DNA of 64,000 nucleotides, from NCBI GenBank assembly GCA_036877525.1, contig JAZGTH010000068.1:1110501-1174500 (forward strand). Direction: 5' to 3'. Source of the DNA: Chromobotia macracanthus. Its lineage: Eukaryota > Chordata > Actinopteri > Cypriniformes > Botiidae. Below, piece after piece: positions 45,930-57,771 of this stretch. The first letter of the stretch is position 1. Every line of letters begins with the position of its first letter. A model generated the notes under the pieces. The model searched no databases, was not told the origin of the DNA, and saw only the letters and a list, made by a program, of their open reading frames with translations. Position numbers and translations under genes: made by a program.

Positions 45930-46720
45930 CTCCGCTTGTTTCAGCTTTGAGAGGAATTCCTCTGACTCTGACAGAAGCTGATACAAATCGCCAACTGTGA
46001 CAACGTTTACCTTTCCATAAAAGGAGTAGTAACCAGTTTGAGTAGTTTGTTGCAGTCTCCAATGAACATATGACAAAAGCTGATGGGTCAACCATGGGCA
46101 CCTCTTCAATTATCAACATTTGATTTTGTCATCACTTAAGGGCTGGTATGGCAGTTTTACATTATAACTTATTGAACATTTATTATGGGTGGTTGCAGGA
46201 TGTGTATGCAGCTACTCGTGTTGATGCAGTTAAAATCACACATCTATCACCATGGTTTTCAGACACCTGGAATAGGAGCCTGGAAGATTTGTAGTATATT
46301 GCTTTGTTTAAATGGATTTTCCCTGCTTCTCGAGTAACTAACAAGTTTTTGTAGACAGCATTCAAATAATCTTCGTCAATTAGTTCTATACATTCATGAC
46401 GTTACTTTTCTGTTTCAGGACACAGTACCAACCAAGCATCTTCTAAATCAACATCCTGCACCAAATGCTGTTGTGCTTCATCTGTTTTGTCACTTTCTTT
46501 TTAAAAGTGCTCAATTAGCATCAACAATACATTTTACTCTTGCCACACTGCCCTTGCATCTCACAGCACCATTGTTGTAAAAAAGTGGTAAAATTCTCAG
46601 GCTTCTCTGAGCTTGCAATCTTCATAATGTGGTTGGATACCTGACTACTGCATGTTTAGTTCGGGTTCTTTGTACCTTTTTTGAGAAGATGTGCATGTTG
46701 CAGCAACAGTCCCATTTCTT
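45930..46720 (-). pseudogene. PIF1-type helicase fragment (Helitron-like)
   Basis: Minus-strand pieces: 'VRCKGSVARVKCIVDAN' (about 46590), 'AQQHLVQDVDLEDAW' (about 46450), 'AVYKNLLVTREAGKI' (46360), 'CVILTASTRVAAYTS' (the Walker A region, with Arg where Gly is expected), 'LIIEEVPMVDPSAF' (Walker B, 46115) and 'YSFYGKVNVVTVGDLYQL' (46010). The order matches the RecD/PIF1 helicase domain. Only Helitron-type elements commonly spread this gene in fish, but no Rep nuclease or Helitron end was found. At least three frame changes. Confidence 0.75.
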
Positions 46721-46889
46721 GCTCTGTTTTTGTGATGTAACCAATAGTATAAACCGCTACTGAGAAAGTATCTGTGACATACTGCCTTTGGATACACATG
46801 TTGCCTTTGCCAGGCACTCAATAAAAGTCTATTATACTAGTTTACCAAGATGTCTTTTGGACTTTTTTGATCACAACAGTTCTCTTTCA

Positions 46890-48072
46890 ATCTCTACAGG
46901 AAGCATTCCTCCCTCAATCAAGCAGGCTTGGGTAATCTTACTGTTTAAAAAAAACAACACTCAACCCCACAGTAGTCAGCAAGTACAAACCATCTTCACT
47001 CCTACCACTACTTTCAATAGTTCTTGAAAAGGGTTTCAATCCACTGTCTTCCTGTCTCTCATAGAACAACCTACAGAACAGTCAGCAGTCTGGATTTAAA
47101 AAAGGACATTCTGTGGAGACTGCCCTCCTGTTTGTTGTTAAAAATCTATGGCAGGCAAGAGCCAATTACATGCCATCGTCCTAATTCTTCCTGACCTCTT
47201 TGCTGCCTTTGACACAGTGAACCACCAGATCCTGTTGTCATCCCTCTCCAACCTGGGCATAACTGGACCTGAACTCTTCTAGATTCTTCTAGGTATCATG
47301 GACAGGAGAGGAGTCAATGTCACATCATCTGACAACTGGGGTTCCTCAGGGATCAGTTCTTGCTCCTCTCCTCTTCTCAATAAACCCAGCTTTGCTGGGT
47401 TCAGTCATTAAAGCACATTTCTTCTCACACCATTGTTAATCAGATGACATACAGCATTGACTATTGCAATGCCCTTCTGGCTGGCCTTTCAGCCAATGCA
47501 ACTAAACCTCTGCAAATAATTCAGAATGCAGTAGCATGTCTGGTCTTCAATCAACCGAAGAGAGCCCATGTCACACCCCTCTTGATCTCACTCCACTGGC
47601 TACCCATAGCCACCCACATTACATTCAGATCTCTGGCCTTTAAGACAGTCACTGGAACTTCACCCCCACCTGAACTTACTCATTCAGATATATGTACCAT
47701 CCCGCCAACTACATTCTGTAAACAAGCACTGTCTGATTGTTCCCCCACAACAAGGTACCAGATTGCCCTCTAAGATGTTCACCTATTCTCTTCCTTCTTA
47801 AAAAAATGAGCTTGCAGCCTCCACCCGATCTGCTGAGACCACGACCTTCAAGAAACAACTGAAAACACACCTGTTTCTCAGACAGCTGACTAATCCCTAA
47901 TGCTCTGTTCAACTTAAAAAAAAAAACCTTCTGCTGTTCATCCTGTCTTTAGCATCAGAATGCCATTCCCCTTGTAAATGTTGCTTTGTAGTCTTGGCTT
48001 GTTGTTGTTCCCCCCCCTTTGAAAGTTGCTTTGGATAAAAACGTCTGCTAATTGAATAAAAATAAATGTAAA
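46890..48072 (+). mobile_element. L2 LINE fragment with 3' tail
   Basis: Degraded plus-strand L2 RT: 'SIKQAWVILLFKK' (46914), 'LPDLFAAFDTVNHQILLSSL' (47190-47250, first catalytic Asp kept), a scrambled YADD region, then the 109-residue frame at 47444 with 'DYCNALLAGLSANATKPLQI' and 'QNAVACLVFNQPKRAHVTPL'. It ends with the tail 'gctttggataaaaacgtctg' at 48029 and 'aaataaatgtaaaa' at 48060. A separate, more decayed copy than the L2 at 1-2.9 kb and in opposite orientation. Confidence 0.85.
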
Positions 48073-49500
48073 ATTGGTGTGTATTCTGTATCTCAGTCAT
48101 TGTTTAATGAACACAAACCTTGGGAAACATCACCTGCATTGATGTGGAGGTCTGTGCCAAATTTGGGAAAAGTGCCTCCTACAGGTCACAAGATTTAAAA
48201 AATGCCTATTTTTGCTTGGAACTCTAGAATCGATTGTCAGAAAATCATAATCTTGGTGTCTACAGATTTCTTGGTTCATGTTGAATCATGTTAACATCTT
48301 TTAAATTATATTACATATCGGCACAAATATAGGGATCCTCTATGGCATGTCCTAATGGTACACAAAAGGTTTGAAGACAACGCCATTTAGTGTCCATATG
48401 ATATAACACTTTTTAATGCATATAAGTTATTAATACTTTGTTTGAAATTCATTTTCTCCATGTCTCCATTATATTCCCTGCGTTATGCAGTTTCTGTTAT
48501 TATTATTTTGTTTCATTTATTTTTTAAGGTTTTCAGGGCCGTTGGGTCCCTTAACATGCGTAAAAACTGAAATTTGGGCAGGGGTGCTTTTCAGGGGTTT
48601 AGGGCCCTTATCATGCTCAAAAACTCTTGAAACTTGGCACACATGTCAGAGTCGTTGGCCATTAGGCCTGGGTAAAGTACACGCTCAGTAGTGCCCCCAA
48701 TAGGGGGCACAGAAGATGGTACATATATACATGTACCTGTATGAAACTTTGTACATGTACTGGTCTTGTTGATCCGAACAACTTTCACCCTGACACCCAT
48801 TAGCTCCACCCAACATGAAGTCAGCCATTTTTAATTTTCCAAAAACTGTAGAAAGTGAATTTTTAAATACTCCTCCTAGGGATTTAATGCCAAGACACTG
48901 ATGTTGCACAATTGCGAAAGGGATTTGTTTGATATCTCAAACGGTGTTGCCATTGCAAGGCGATAAATTTATAGTGAAAAATGGAAACAGGTCTCTAATA
49001 TTGACTGACAACATTGATATGACTACTAAAAATCAGAATCAGAGTGCCACCAACTGGTAACATGAAGTGTGCTACTTAAAACAAATTTTAAAATAGTCAA
49101 CTTACATTTAGCCATGTCACTTCAGTCTTGGTCAAAATAATGTAGAAACATGGCTAATGTAAAGTTCTAAAAGGATTTGTGACACTGAATATTGTTGCAA
49201 TAGTAAGGTGTCAACTTTCATAACTATATTTAGATGTATTTGAGCTGCTTAACATGCTTGAAATGGGAAGAAAATTTGACACAATTGTTGAGGCACCGAC
49301 CTTTGTACATGTATTGTTCTTATAGTTGTAATACTTCTAGGAGATTTTTGGGATTGTCACCAGTTATAGCGCCATCAACTGGCAGCTCTTAAAATGGACT
49401 TATATATATATATATACTTTATATATAATATTATTACAGTTGAATGCAAGTGTAAACTTAGTATTGGTTTCAGAGAAGCTCCTTGTGGTGATGGCACTAT
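48073..49500. repeat. Interior of the composite element, 'gaaacttggcacacatgtc' repeats
   Basis: Non-coding. Repeated 'aaacttggcacac' and 'gaaactttgtacatgtactg' words (48630, 48745) echo similar words at 42350, 43165 and 43200, supporting common origin with the 40.6-43.6 kb part. 49401-49415 is a short (TA)n run. Confidence 0.5.
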
Positions 49501-50319
49501 GCTTGGGCCCATCATCTCTGCCTCCAGCTATATTTTAAATTTACATTTCTTTGTTTTTTAACGCTTTGTGAGCTTATTCTGTTTGTGATCTTTTTTGACT
49601 GTTCTGTATTATTACCATTTCTATCAGCCTTGCTTGCTGTTTCTAAATACGGTTTATTCATAGAATAAACTTGAACTTGAAGCATTTTATTAAACATGTT
49701 ATTATTATCAGCATAACAATGTATTGGCTTTAGAACTTTAAACCAGACAATAGAAGCAGTAGCAGACTGGAGTTCAAATCAGCTGTGTAACTGTCTTCAT
49801 TAACTGGTGGGTTTGTTCCAGTGGTCCTTATAGTAATCCTTAGGAGACATCTGGATCTTCTTCATCTCCTGTATAGTCACATTGCCAAACCTCTGCAACA
49901 TGGTGCTGTCTATAATTCTGCCAGGTTACCAAATAAACAATTACCTAATGAGAATTGGAAGTACAGAATGGCATTGGTAAGTAAATTAAAGCCAATACTG
50001 GAATTGCAAAGTAATGCATGGTTTAAATTGCAATATAAGAACAATATTCTTGACAGAAGACTTCACAGTTAACATCAGGGTTCTACATTCCTGCCCATGT
50101 AGATTTGTCTAATGTGCAGATATATTTATATACGTAAATATATAATTACATTTCTCATCAGTATGGAGATAATTAAATCAGGGTCAAAACCTCTAATGCA
50201 TGACTGTCAGTTCAGCTTGCATACATTTCTCTTTTGTTAAGTTTGTTGCCACTTGTTAGGTTTGTTGCCACTAATTTTTAAACAACACAATACTAATGTT
50301 TGAAAGTTCAGAAATTAAA

Positions 50320-50610
50320 AACCAGGGTTATTGATCACAGCTATTATGCGTCTTGGCATGCTTTCCACCAGTCTTTCACATGCTCTTGGGTGAATGAAAA
50401 ATTCAAACAGCTTGGCTTTGTTTGATGGCTTGTGACCAACCATCTTCCTCTTAATCATATTCCAGAAATTTTCAATGGGATTCAGGTCTGGATCATGGCC
50501 TGGTCATGATAGGGTTTTGAACTGGTGATCCTCCATCCAAACCTTAAATGACCTGGCTGTGTGGCATGGAGCATTGTCCTACTGAATGACTCGTATCAAT
50601 GTCATCAGCC
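50320..50610 (-). pseudogene. Tc1-like transposase C-terminal fragment
   Basis: The minus strand reads 'DNAPCHTARSFKVWMEDHQF' (second Asp), a stop, 'HDPDLNPIENFWNMIKRKM' (Glu) and 'ACERLVESMPRRIIAVI'. There are 34 residues between the Asp and the Glu, as in DD34E Tc1 enzymes. The N-terminal two thirds and both inverted ends are absent. A different Tc1 family from the copies at 25 and 37 kb. 49511-50320 shows nothing else. Confidence 0.85.
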
Positions 50611-50799
50611 CACCACAATAAAAATATTTGCCAAGTTTTATGTAAATCACTAAATGCATGCTGTGGATATTATAGACTTCCTGTTTCCCATCCCCCCCCC
50701 CCCACTAGGGGACAACACTAGGGGTCCCTATACGAAACACCACAGGAGCTGAACTGTGTTACGAAAAATCAGAGTGGACGTGGGCAAGCTGTTGCGTGA

Positions 50800-52030
50800 G
50801 TGAGTGAGTGTTTGGCTATGAGGCAACCTTGCAGCTTTGGGTGTAAGGCACCTCCTTACAACTGTGCAGATCCCTGAACCTATTGATAGATGTGAGCGCC
50901 AGTAATATAACTGTCTTCAGAATAAGGACGCTGAGATCAGCCTCTCCTAGGGGCTCGAATGGGACCCATAGGCCCTCTACTCTAAAATATATTTTACTGA
51001 TGGTGATAGAAACGCTTAGTCGTCTGTTTCGCTCCCAGGTGCCAGACATGGAGGTTCCAGAGGTCTGATCTGGGGTGCTGGAGCATGCCCTACCTCTGAG
51101 TGAGAAAGTCCTGGCTCAGGGGAATGCACCAGGGAGGAGCTGTTGTCAGAAGCATGAGCTCTGTAAACTAGGCCTGGATAGGCCAATATGGGGCCACCAA
51201 GAGGGCATGGTGCCGCTCCTCCCTAACCTTGCACAGAACCTCTGCAAGCAGGCTCAGTTCAGACAACACATATTTGCGTAGGTGTCGCAGCCAGTTTTGT
51301 GCTAGAGCACAAGGGGAGCATCAATCTGTGCCAAGGGGCACAGAGCATTGGTCAGGGAATACCAAAACGGGCATTGGGTCGATTGGTCTGAAGCAAACAG
51401 GACCACCTGAGCTTCCCCGAGCCTCTCCCAAATCAACTGAACTACGCAAAGTCTCCACTCCCCATGAATCATAACCTGCCATGACAACACATCGGCTGCC
51501 CAGTTGAGGTGACCCAGGATGTGACTTTCCCACTGGGAGTTGAGCCACTGCTGACTTCAAAGGAGGAGGCAACAATCAAGCTGTGAACATGCAAAGTGAC
51601 CTCACACCACCCTAGTGGTTGATGTAGGCTACTGTTGCCATGTTGTCCATCAAGACTAACATGTGCCTGCCCTGGAGCTACGGTAAAACCTCCACAGAGC
51701 AAACAAGACTGCCAACAGCTTCAGGCAATTTATGCACCAACGCAGGTGGTGCCCTCTTCGGAGCCCCAACACTTGTGCACATGTCTGGCGATACACTGGG
51801 GTGATTCTCACCTGGTGTACATCAAGGTGATAGGCACGACGTTTGCTTCTTGATCTTTAAGTCACTGCTGGAGCAGTCTCAAATGTTTCAACCCGAGGGG
51901 TAGTCAACTTGAAGGGTAGTCAATGGAGTCCCCGCTTCAGGACACGCAAGTCCAAGATCACAGTCTGCCCCATTTCTTGGGCACTATGAAGTAGGGGCTG
52001 TAGAAGCCCATGTTCATCTGGACATATGGA
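50800..52030 (-). mobile_element. DIRS-like retrotransposon remnant (RT edge, RNase H, downstream)
   Basis: The minus strand from 52020 reads 'GFYSPYFIVPKKWG' (RT finger), then 'LDLRVLKRGLH', and after a deletion of the RT palm 'CINCLKLLAVLFALW' and 'MDNMATVAYINH' (RNase H), 'AADVLSWQVMIHGEWRL', 'QLIWERLGEAQVVLFAS', 'LRKYVLSELSLLAEVLCKVR' and 'HALLVAPYWP'. This order and these motifs fit DIRS elements, which integrate by tyrosine recombinase rather than DDE integrase. No recombinase domain could be recognised downstream. Confidence 0.7.
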
Positions 52031-52615
52031 AGTCTTCTATTGTGCCCTTTTGCCCTTGCGTCGTATTCAGGTGAAGAGGACGCCCTTGAATCTGGGCAGG
52101 CGCTTATGTACCTGGATACTCGGGGCCAACCCACTTATGTACCCAGATATCCGGGGCCAGACACTGACATACAAATTCTTCTAATCAAGTTTCATTGGCC
52201 TTTTATACAAAAATCAGAGGTGATTGGGGTTTCCAAGAATGAACCCCTAGTGATGTCACTGACACAGCATCGAGTGACATACAGAAAGGGAAATTTAATT
52301 TTTTAAAAAGCCAGTTATTGTATCTCATGGATCATATGCAAACCTTTTTAGTGAAATTTCTCATTCAGGGCAGTACTAAATAACAAAGCAAACTGACAAG
52401 CTGCATTTTTTTAGTCAATGTTGCTGCATGTAATTTTAGTTAAATTATTCACATTTTGCAAATTCTGCAAATGTATGTAAATGCAGTACATATACAAAAC
52501 TAATTGATCTGTGGTAATTTTTTGGTCTCATTTTTCAATATGAGACAGATTTCACTATTCCCTAAAGGGAAACAGTGGAAGAGTAAGTAAATACATAAGA
52601 ACTATATATATTTAT
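52030..52615. other. Non-coding, nothing recognised
   Basis: Contains a local direct repeat ('tatgtacctggatactcggg' and 'tatgtacccagatatccggg' at about 52106-52156). 52590-52625 is a short AT-rich 'atatatttatatgtatatag' run marking the border with the Tc1 remnant. Confidence 0.45.
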
Positions 52616-52625
52616 ATGTATATAG

Positions 52626-53535
52626 TGCTGGAGGAAAACATATGTGAACCCATAGCCTGATCATAGCCCTCAACAAAAGCTATCTGGAGTCAGTAACTTG
52701 CACACCTGGAGTCTAGTTTGGATTTGTGGTTTAGAGCATTGACTGATAAAAGACCCTCAAACATTTTAAGATTGCTTGAAATGAAGCATCAACTGATGTG
52801 TCTTGCAAAAAGAAACTCTTTTTGCAAGAGTTTGATCTGCATAAGGCTGGAATGGGATACAAGCAATGACAAAGTGTTAAGTACCCATCAGTTCACAGTT
52901 GAAGACATAACTGGAAATGGCAAACATCCCTGTTCATGAGCATCCCTGTTTGATTATAATATATAATTCTTTGACCAAGCATGGCCTCTATGGCAGAACA
53001 CCATGGAGGAAACTGATGTTCTCTTTTCTGCACACATGAAGTTTGCCAAAGAGCACTTTTGCATACCACAATGCTACAAGCAAAATGTTTTGTGGACTGA
53101 TTAAACAAATATTGAATTGTTTGGGAAGAAGACTCAGCACCATGTATGCCGCAAAAGGGCCAAGCTTACCAACCCCAAAGCATCATACCATGGCAAAGTA
53201 AGGTGGAGGGAACATCATGATTTGGGATGGCCTCCCTGCCTCAGGGTCTGGACCACTTGCCATCATCAATAGAAAAATGAATTTCCAATTTGACCAACAT
53301 CCTACAGGATATGTCAGGGTGGCAATCTGCAAGCTGAAGCTTTGTATAAGTTGGCTAATGTAGCAGGACAATAACACCAAGCATTGAAGTAAACCATCAC
53401 AGCCTGGCTTTGGAAAAAGAAAATGCACCTTTTGGAGTAGCCCAGTCAGAACCCAGACCTAAACCCAAAAGAGACAGTGTAGAATGACCTGAAGAGAGCT
53501 GTTCACACCAGACATTGTACAATTGTCTTTGCTAA
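52626..53535 (+). pseudogene. Degenerate Tc1-like element
   Basis: Begins with 'gtgctggaggaaaacatatg', an end-like motif. Fragments of transposase in mixed frames follow: 'HGLYGRTPWRK' (52980), 'KFAKEH'-like text at 53040, 'GGGNIMIWDGLPASGSGP' (53202-53255) and the 'DNNTKH' equivalent of the second catalytic motif (about 53370). No continuous frame exceeds 40 residues along the protein path. The third Tc1 family in the window. Confidence 0.7.
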
Positions 53536-53552
53536 AATAGTTTTGTAAAGAG

Positions 53553-54548
53553 GTTCAAGTTCAATTTATTTATATAGCGCTTTTCACAGTGGCAAACTGT
53601 TACAAAGCAGCTGAACAAATGAAAATATCCAAGAGTATAAGTAAAACTGAGATTGATAAAATTGATAAAATTAACAAACAACGAATTTAACACAATGTAC
53701 AGAGCAAATGTTCTAAGCTAATATCAGCAGTCTCCCCATAAGCAAGCCAACAGGGCAACAGTGGCAAGGAACCAAAACTCCAGTGATATATAAATGGAGA
53801 AAAAACCTTGGGAGAAACCAGGCTTAGCAGGGAGGGCCAGTTCTCCTCTGGCATGCTAATGCGGCAATCCTTAGCTAAAGCTAAAATTAAAAAAAAAAGA
53901 TGTCCATCTCATATTCCTGGTGCTTTGGGAGGGCCAGGTGTCGCTGTAGTCACTGCTTTAAGGCACGAGGATGAGTACCTGACTGTACCGTAGTAGGGGC
54001 ATTTTTCCGGTGGAACTGGAGCTTGAGTAGATCTGTCTGAAGTTGAGTCCATCTGTAGATGTAATCTATAGCTACCCCAGGATTGAACCCCGGGATAGAA
54101 AACCAAAACAGAGAATAATTAGCGTAGCTGCTGTTCATAACATTGAGAGCATACTAGGTGTCTTTAAACTAGATTTGAACTGGGAGAGAGTAACTGAGCC
54201 CCGAATAACATTGAGCAGCCTATTCCATAGTTAAGGAGCCAAGTGTGAAAAAGCTCTGCCACCTTTAGTGGACTTTGCAATTATGGGAATGACCAGAAGA
54301 CCAGAGTTTTGAGAGCATATATGATCATATTTCTTGGACCTGGTAAGAACCCTAGCTGCTGCATTTTGCACTAACTGTAGCCTATTTATTAAGGAAGCTG
54401 GACAGCCACCAAGAAGTGCATTATAATAGTCCAGTCTGGAGGTCATAAAAGCATGGACCAGCTTTTCTACATCAGAAGTAGATAAGATGCTACGCAGCTT
54501 AGCAATGTTTCTAAGGTGGAAGAAGGCAGTTTTTATAATATAAGCCAC
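53553..54548 (-). mobile_element. L2/CR1-like LINE A, 3' part
   Basis: The minus-strand frame 54548-54231 reads 'KTAFFHLRNIAKLRSILSTS', 'LVHAFMTSRLDYYNALLGGC' and 'LQLVQNAAARVLTRSKKYDH', the C-terminal part of a CR1/L2-type RT. 3' UTR follows, ending at about 53553 with the 'gcgctatataaataaattga' motif common at fish LINE 3' ends. Its 5' part continues at 57772-58060, beyond the inserted LINE B. Confidence 0.85.
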
Positions 54549-55400
54549 ATGATGGGACTGAAGTCATTTCAGGGACTGATTGGAAAGATGGCGGTGCGGT
54601 TGGACGCAGCGGCTACTCCGGGTCCAAAAGATGGTGTTTTTATGTCTGTTAGTCTCGTCTCTTCATCTTCAAACAGTTTAATTTCTCCGCAAAATCATCA
54701 GATAAACGCTCGGAAACACAAATATGATCGCCAGAGCCTTTTGGAAATCAGTAGTGCGTACAAACATCAGCTTTCGCCGGCGACCACCGAGAAGCTACGA
54801 GGCCTCTGCCTGCTGCTGAAGCCGAACCCTGAGACCGCGGCCCCGTCCACTGATGCTACCCGCACAAGCCGCCGGCGCCGGCGCTGTGAGAGGGGACAGA
54901 AACGTGGCAAGCGCGGGGGTGTACGAGCTAGGCTAAGGGCTAACCCCACCAGACCAGCGATCCCATCATTAACACTCGCAAACGTTCGCTCATTGGTAAA
55001 TAAACTGGACTCAATTCAACTCAGTCGGTCTACACAGCATGAGTCAAGGGATTGCTGTGTGTTTGTTTTTACTGAAACATGGCTAAACGACAACATCCCG
55101 GACTCCGCCATTCAGCTGCACGGACTAACCTGCTACAGAGCGGACAGGGATTCATTACTGTCTGGTAAGACAATATTCCCCTTTGCTACAAGGGGAAATA
55201 ACACACTGGACTTTGTTTACACAACACAGAAAGACGCGTACAGGGCTGAACCCCGCCCCCACCTCGGGTACTCTGATCACATCTCTGTTATGCTAATTCC
55301 AGCATACAATCCACTGTTGAAACTCACCAAACCGGTTCAAAAACTCATCACAGTCTGGCCGGATGATGCTACCTCAGACTACAGACTGGAGCATGTTTAA
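54516..55400 (+). pseudogene. LINE B N-terminal region and deleted endonuclease
   Basis: After an Arg-rich stretch ('TSRRRRRCERGQKRGKRGG') the frame enters an APE endonuclease: 'LTLANVRSLVNKLDSIQ' and 'FTETWLNDNIPDSAIQ'. About 100 residues are missing, and the end of the domain follows: 'RGNNTLDFVYTTQKDAY' and 'LGYSDHISVMLIPAYNP', with the SDH triplet. The true start lies inside LINE B (an ATG at 54594 fits); the upstream 26 codons are LINE A sequence. The frame is shifted by one base before RT. Confidence 0.85.
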
Positions 55401-57766
55401 AGAGGTAGCCACCTACAACAACAGCACCGACCTGCATGAGTACACTGAAACAGTGAGTACATATATCAAGAAGTGCATTGATGATGTGACAGTGACAAAG
55501 ACCATCACCACACGTGCCAACCAGAAGCCGTGGATGACGGCAAAGGTTCGTGGGCTGCTAAAGACCAGAGATGAGGCATTCAGATCAGGAGATAAAGCAG
55601 CCCTAAAAACAGCAAGAGCCAGCCTGTCCTGTGGCATCAATGCAAAACGGTCATATGCACAAAAAATCAATAACCACTTCACAGACAGCAGAGACTCACG
55701 GAGCCTGTGGCGAGGCATTCAGACCATCACTGACTACAAGCCCCTGCCACAGGCCTGTGATGACGACACATCCCTTCCAGATGCACTTAACCAGTTTTAT
55801 TCATGGTTTGAAATGCAGAATGACACACCTGCACAAAAACTGCCCACACCTCCCACCGACCAGACGCTCTGTCTGTCTCCAGCCGTAGTGAGGAAGACCC
55901 TGTCTAGGATTAACCCACGCAAGGCTACGGGTCCCGACAACATACCTGGCCGTGTACTGAGAGACTGTGCTGCACAACTGACAGATGTCCTAACAGATAT
56001 CTTCAACATCTCGCTGAGCCAGGCAGTCGTCCCCACGTGTCTCAAGTCCACAACCATCATACCGGTACCTAAGAAATCACCTGTGTCCTGTCTGAATGAC
56101 TATCGTCCCATAGCACTGACTCCAATCATGATGAAGTGCTTTGAGAGATTAGTCATGAATCACATAAAAACCAGCCTCCCCAACACACTCGACCCGCTCC
56201 AGTTTGCATACCGTCCAAACCGCTCTACGGATGATGCAATTTCCTCCACCCTCCACCTGGCTCTTACCCACTTAGACCAAAAGAACACTTATGTAAGAAT
56301 GCTGTTCATTGACTTCAGCTCAGCATTCAACACAATAATCCCACAACAGCTCATTAATAAATTACACCTGCTGGGCCTTAACAACTCTCTCTGTAACTGG
56401 ATTCTGGACTTTTTAACTGAAAGACCCCAGTCAGTCCGTGTCGGCCACAACACCTCGAGCACTACCACACTGAGCACAGGTGCCCCACAAGGCTGTGTGC
56501 TCAGCCCGCTGCTCTTCACACTGCTGACCCACGACTGCACTGCCAAGTTCAGCTCCAACCACATCATCAAGTTCGCTGATGACACCACGGTGATAGGTCT
56601 CATCAGCAACAATGATGAAACGCACTACAGAGAGGAAGTGGCACAGCTAGCGGCATGGTGTGGCGCAAACAACCTGTCCCTCAATGTGGAGAAGACAAAG
56701 GAGGTTGTGATGGACCTCAGGAGAAACTCCACTGACCACCCCCCACTGACCATCGACAGCTCGACTGTGGAGAGAGTCAGCAGCACTAAATTCCTGGGGG
56801 TGCATATCACAGAGGATCTCACCTGGACCACCAACACCACGTCACTCTCCAAAAAGGCACAACAGCGCCTACGCTTTCTCCGCCGGCTGAAAAGAGCAAG
56901 TCTCCCTCCACCAATCCTCACCATGTTCTACAGGGGAACCATTGAGAGTGTGCTGACCAGCTGCATCACTGTCTGGTATGGGAACTGCAGCGCCGCAGAC
57001 CGCAAGACCCTCCAGCGGACAGTGAACACAGCTGCAAAGATCATCGGTGCCCCTCTCCCCTCCATCCTGGACATTTTCCTTTCACAATGCTCCAACAAAG
57101 CCACCAGCATCGTAAAGGACCCCACCCATCCCTCACACAGTCTCTTCCAGCTCCTGCCGTCAGGAAAACGGTACCGGAGCATCAGAGCCCGCACTGCCAG
57201 ACTGCTCAACAGCTTTTTCCCCCAGGCTGTGAGAGCCCTGAACTCAAGCACGGCCCCCCTCTGAAAAACCTCATACCTCTTAAATATATATATATATTTT
57301 TTTATTTCTCCCTTGTGCAATTCTGAGTGTGCTACACACAGGTAAGTAGGCCGCACAGACCACCTGTAGTAACACACTCTCCTCTATGTGCACTAGACAC
57401 TTTTTACAACTGGGGGTACATAATCCCACAAAAGACTCATGTATGTTTACAAGCCCATGCACTACAGATCATCTTGTACTGTTCTCCAGCCAGGAACAGT
57501 GCTTGACTTTCTTTTTTCTCGTGCAATATTTATGTGGAACATTTGTATAGTTTGTATTTAATAGTTTATGTATAGGCAACTTTATATGTAGTATATTTAT
57601 AATCTAATTCTGTTAGTATTTGTGTTTAGATTTATACTGTTTCACGTTATTGTTGTATGTCTGTATTTATGTAGCACCGTGGTCCTGTGAGGCACGACAT
57701 TTCGTTCCACTGTATGTCCCCACATATAGCGGAATGTCAATAAAGCTCAACTTGAACTTGAACTTG
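54554..57766 (+). mobile_element. Rex1-like LINE B inserted into LINE A
   Basis: 3213-bp element bounded by ATGAT at 54549-54553 and 57767-57771. It ends in a (CTTGAA)n-type tail after an 'aataaagct' polyadenylation-like motif. The ORF has endonuclease and RT parts. It is the youngest-looking LINE in the window, since the RT frame is open over 633 residues. The family call (Rex1/Babar, CR1 superfamily) rests on RT motifs and the short-repeat tail, without a search. Confidence 0.85.
55363..57264 (+). CDS. LINE B reverse transcriptase, open over 633 residues
   Basis: Motifs in order: '[20 protein letters not shown]', '[20 protein letters not shown]', '[19 protein letters not shown]', '[16 protein letters not shown]' (first catalytic Asp), '[20 protein letters not shown]', '[15 protein letters not shown]' (FADD box), '[16 protein letters not shown]' (thumb). 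No RNase H is present. It lacks its own N-terminus because a one-base shift at about 55380 separates it from the endonuclease. The start ATG at 55363 is arbitrary. The domain itself appears undamaged. Confidence 0.9.
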   Translation: MMLPQTTDWSMFKEVATYNNSTDLHEYTETVSTYIKKCIDDVTVTKTITTRANQKPWMTAKVRGLLKTRDEAFRSGDKAALKTARASLSCGINAKRSYAQKINNHFTDSRDSRSLWRGIQTITDYKPLPQACDDDTSLPDALNQFYSWFEMQNDTPAQKLPTPPTDQTLCLSPAVVRKTLSRINPRKATGPDNIPGRVLRDCAAQLTDVLTDIFNISLSQAVVPTCLKSTTIIPVPKKSPVSCLNDYRPIALTPIMMKCFERLVMNHIKTSLPNTLDPLQFAYRPNRSTDDAISSTLHLALTHLDQKNTYVRMLFIDFSSAFNTIIPQQLINKLHLLGLNNSLCNWILDFLTERPQSVRVGHNTSSTTTLSTGAPQGCVLSPLLFTLLTHDCTAKFSSNHIIKFADDTTVIGLISNNDETHYREEVAQLAAWCGANNLSLNVEKTKEVVMDLRRNSTDHPPLTIDSSTVERVSSTKFLGVHITEDLTWTTNTTSLSKKAQQRLRFLRRLKRASLPPPILTMFYRGTIESVLTSCITVWYGNCSAADRKTLQRTVNTAAKIIGAPLPSILDIFLSQCSNKATSIVKDPTHPSHSLFQLLPSGKRYRSIRARTARLLNSFFPQAVRALNSSTAPL

Positions 57767-57771
57767 ATGAT

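Larger units (their letters stand above)
40601..49510. mobile_element. Putative very long composite DNA element with 'gggcccaagc' ends
   Basis: Starts 'gggcccaagcactaaaatgg' at 40601 and ends with the complement 'gcttgggccc' at 49501-49510. Three subterminal units about 55 bp apart (40598, 40653, 40708) share 'caagcactgaaa' words, as in a repeat common in carp-type genomes. Interior blocks recur, for example 'cccctagtggtcaa' at 41791 and 42841. A SINE, satellite copies, a helicase fragment and an L2 piece lie inside. The right terminus rests on a short match, so unity is uncertain. Confidence 0.4.

Noticed and set aside
54767..54949. 60-residue minus ORF
   Set aside because: Shadow of the Arg-rich N-terminal region of LINE B.
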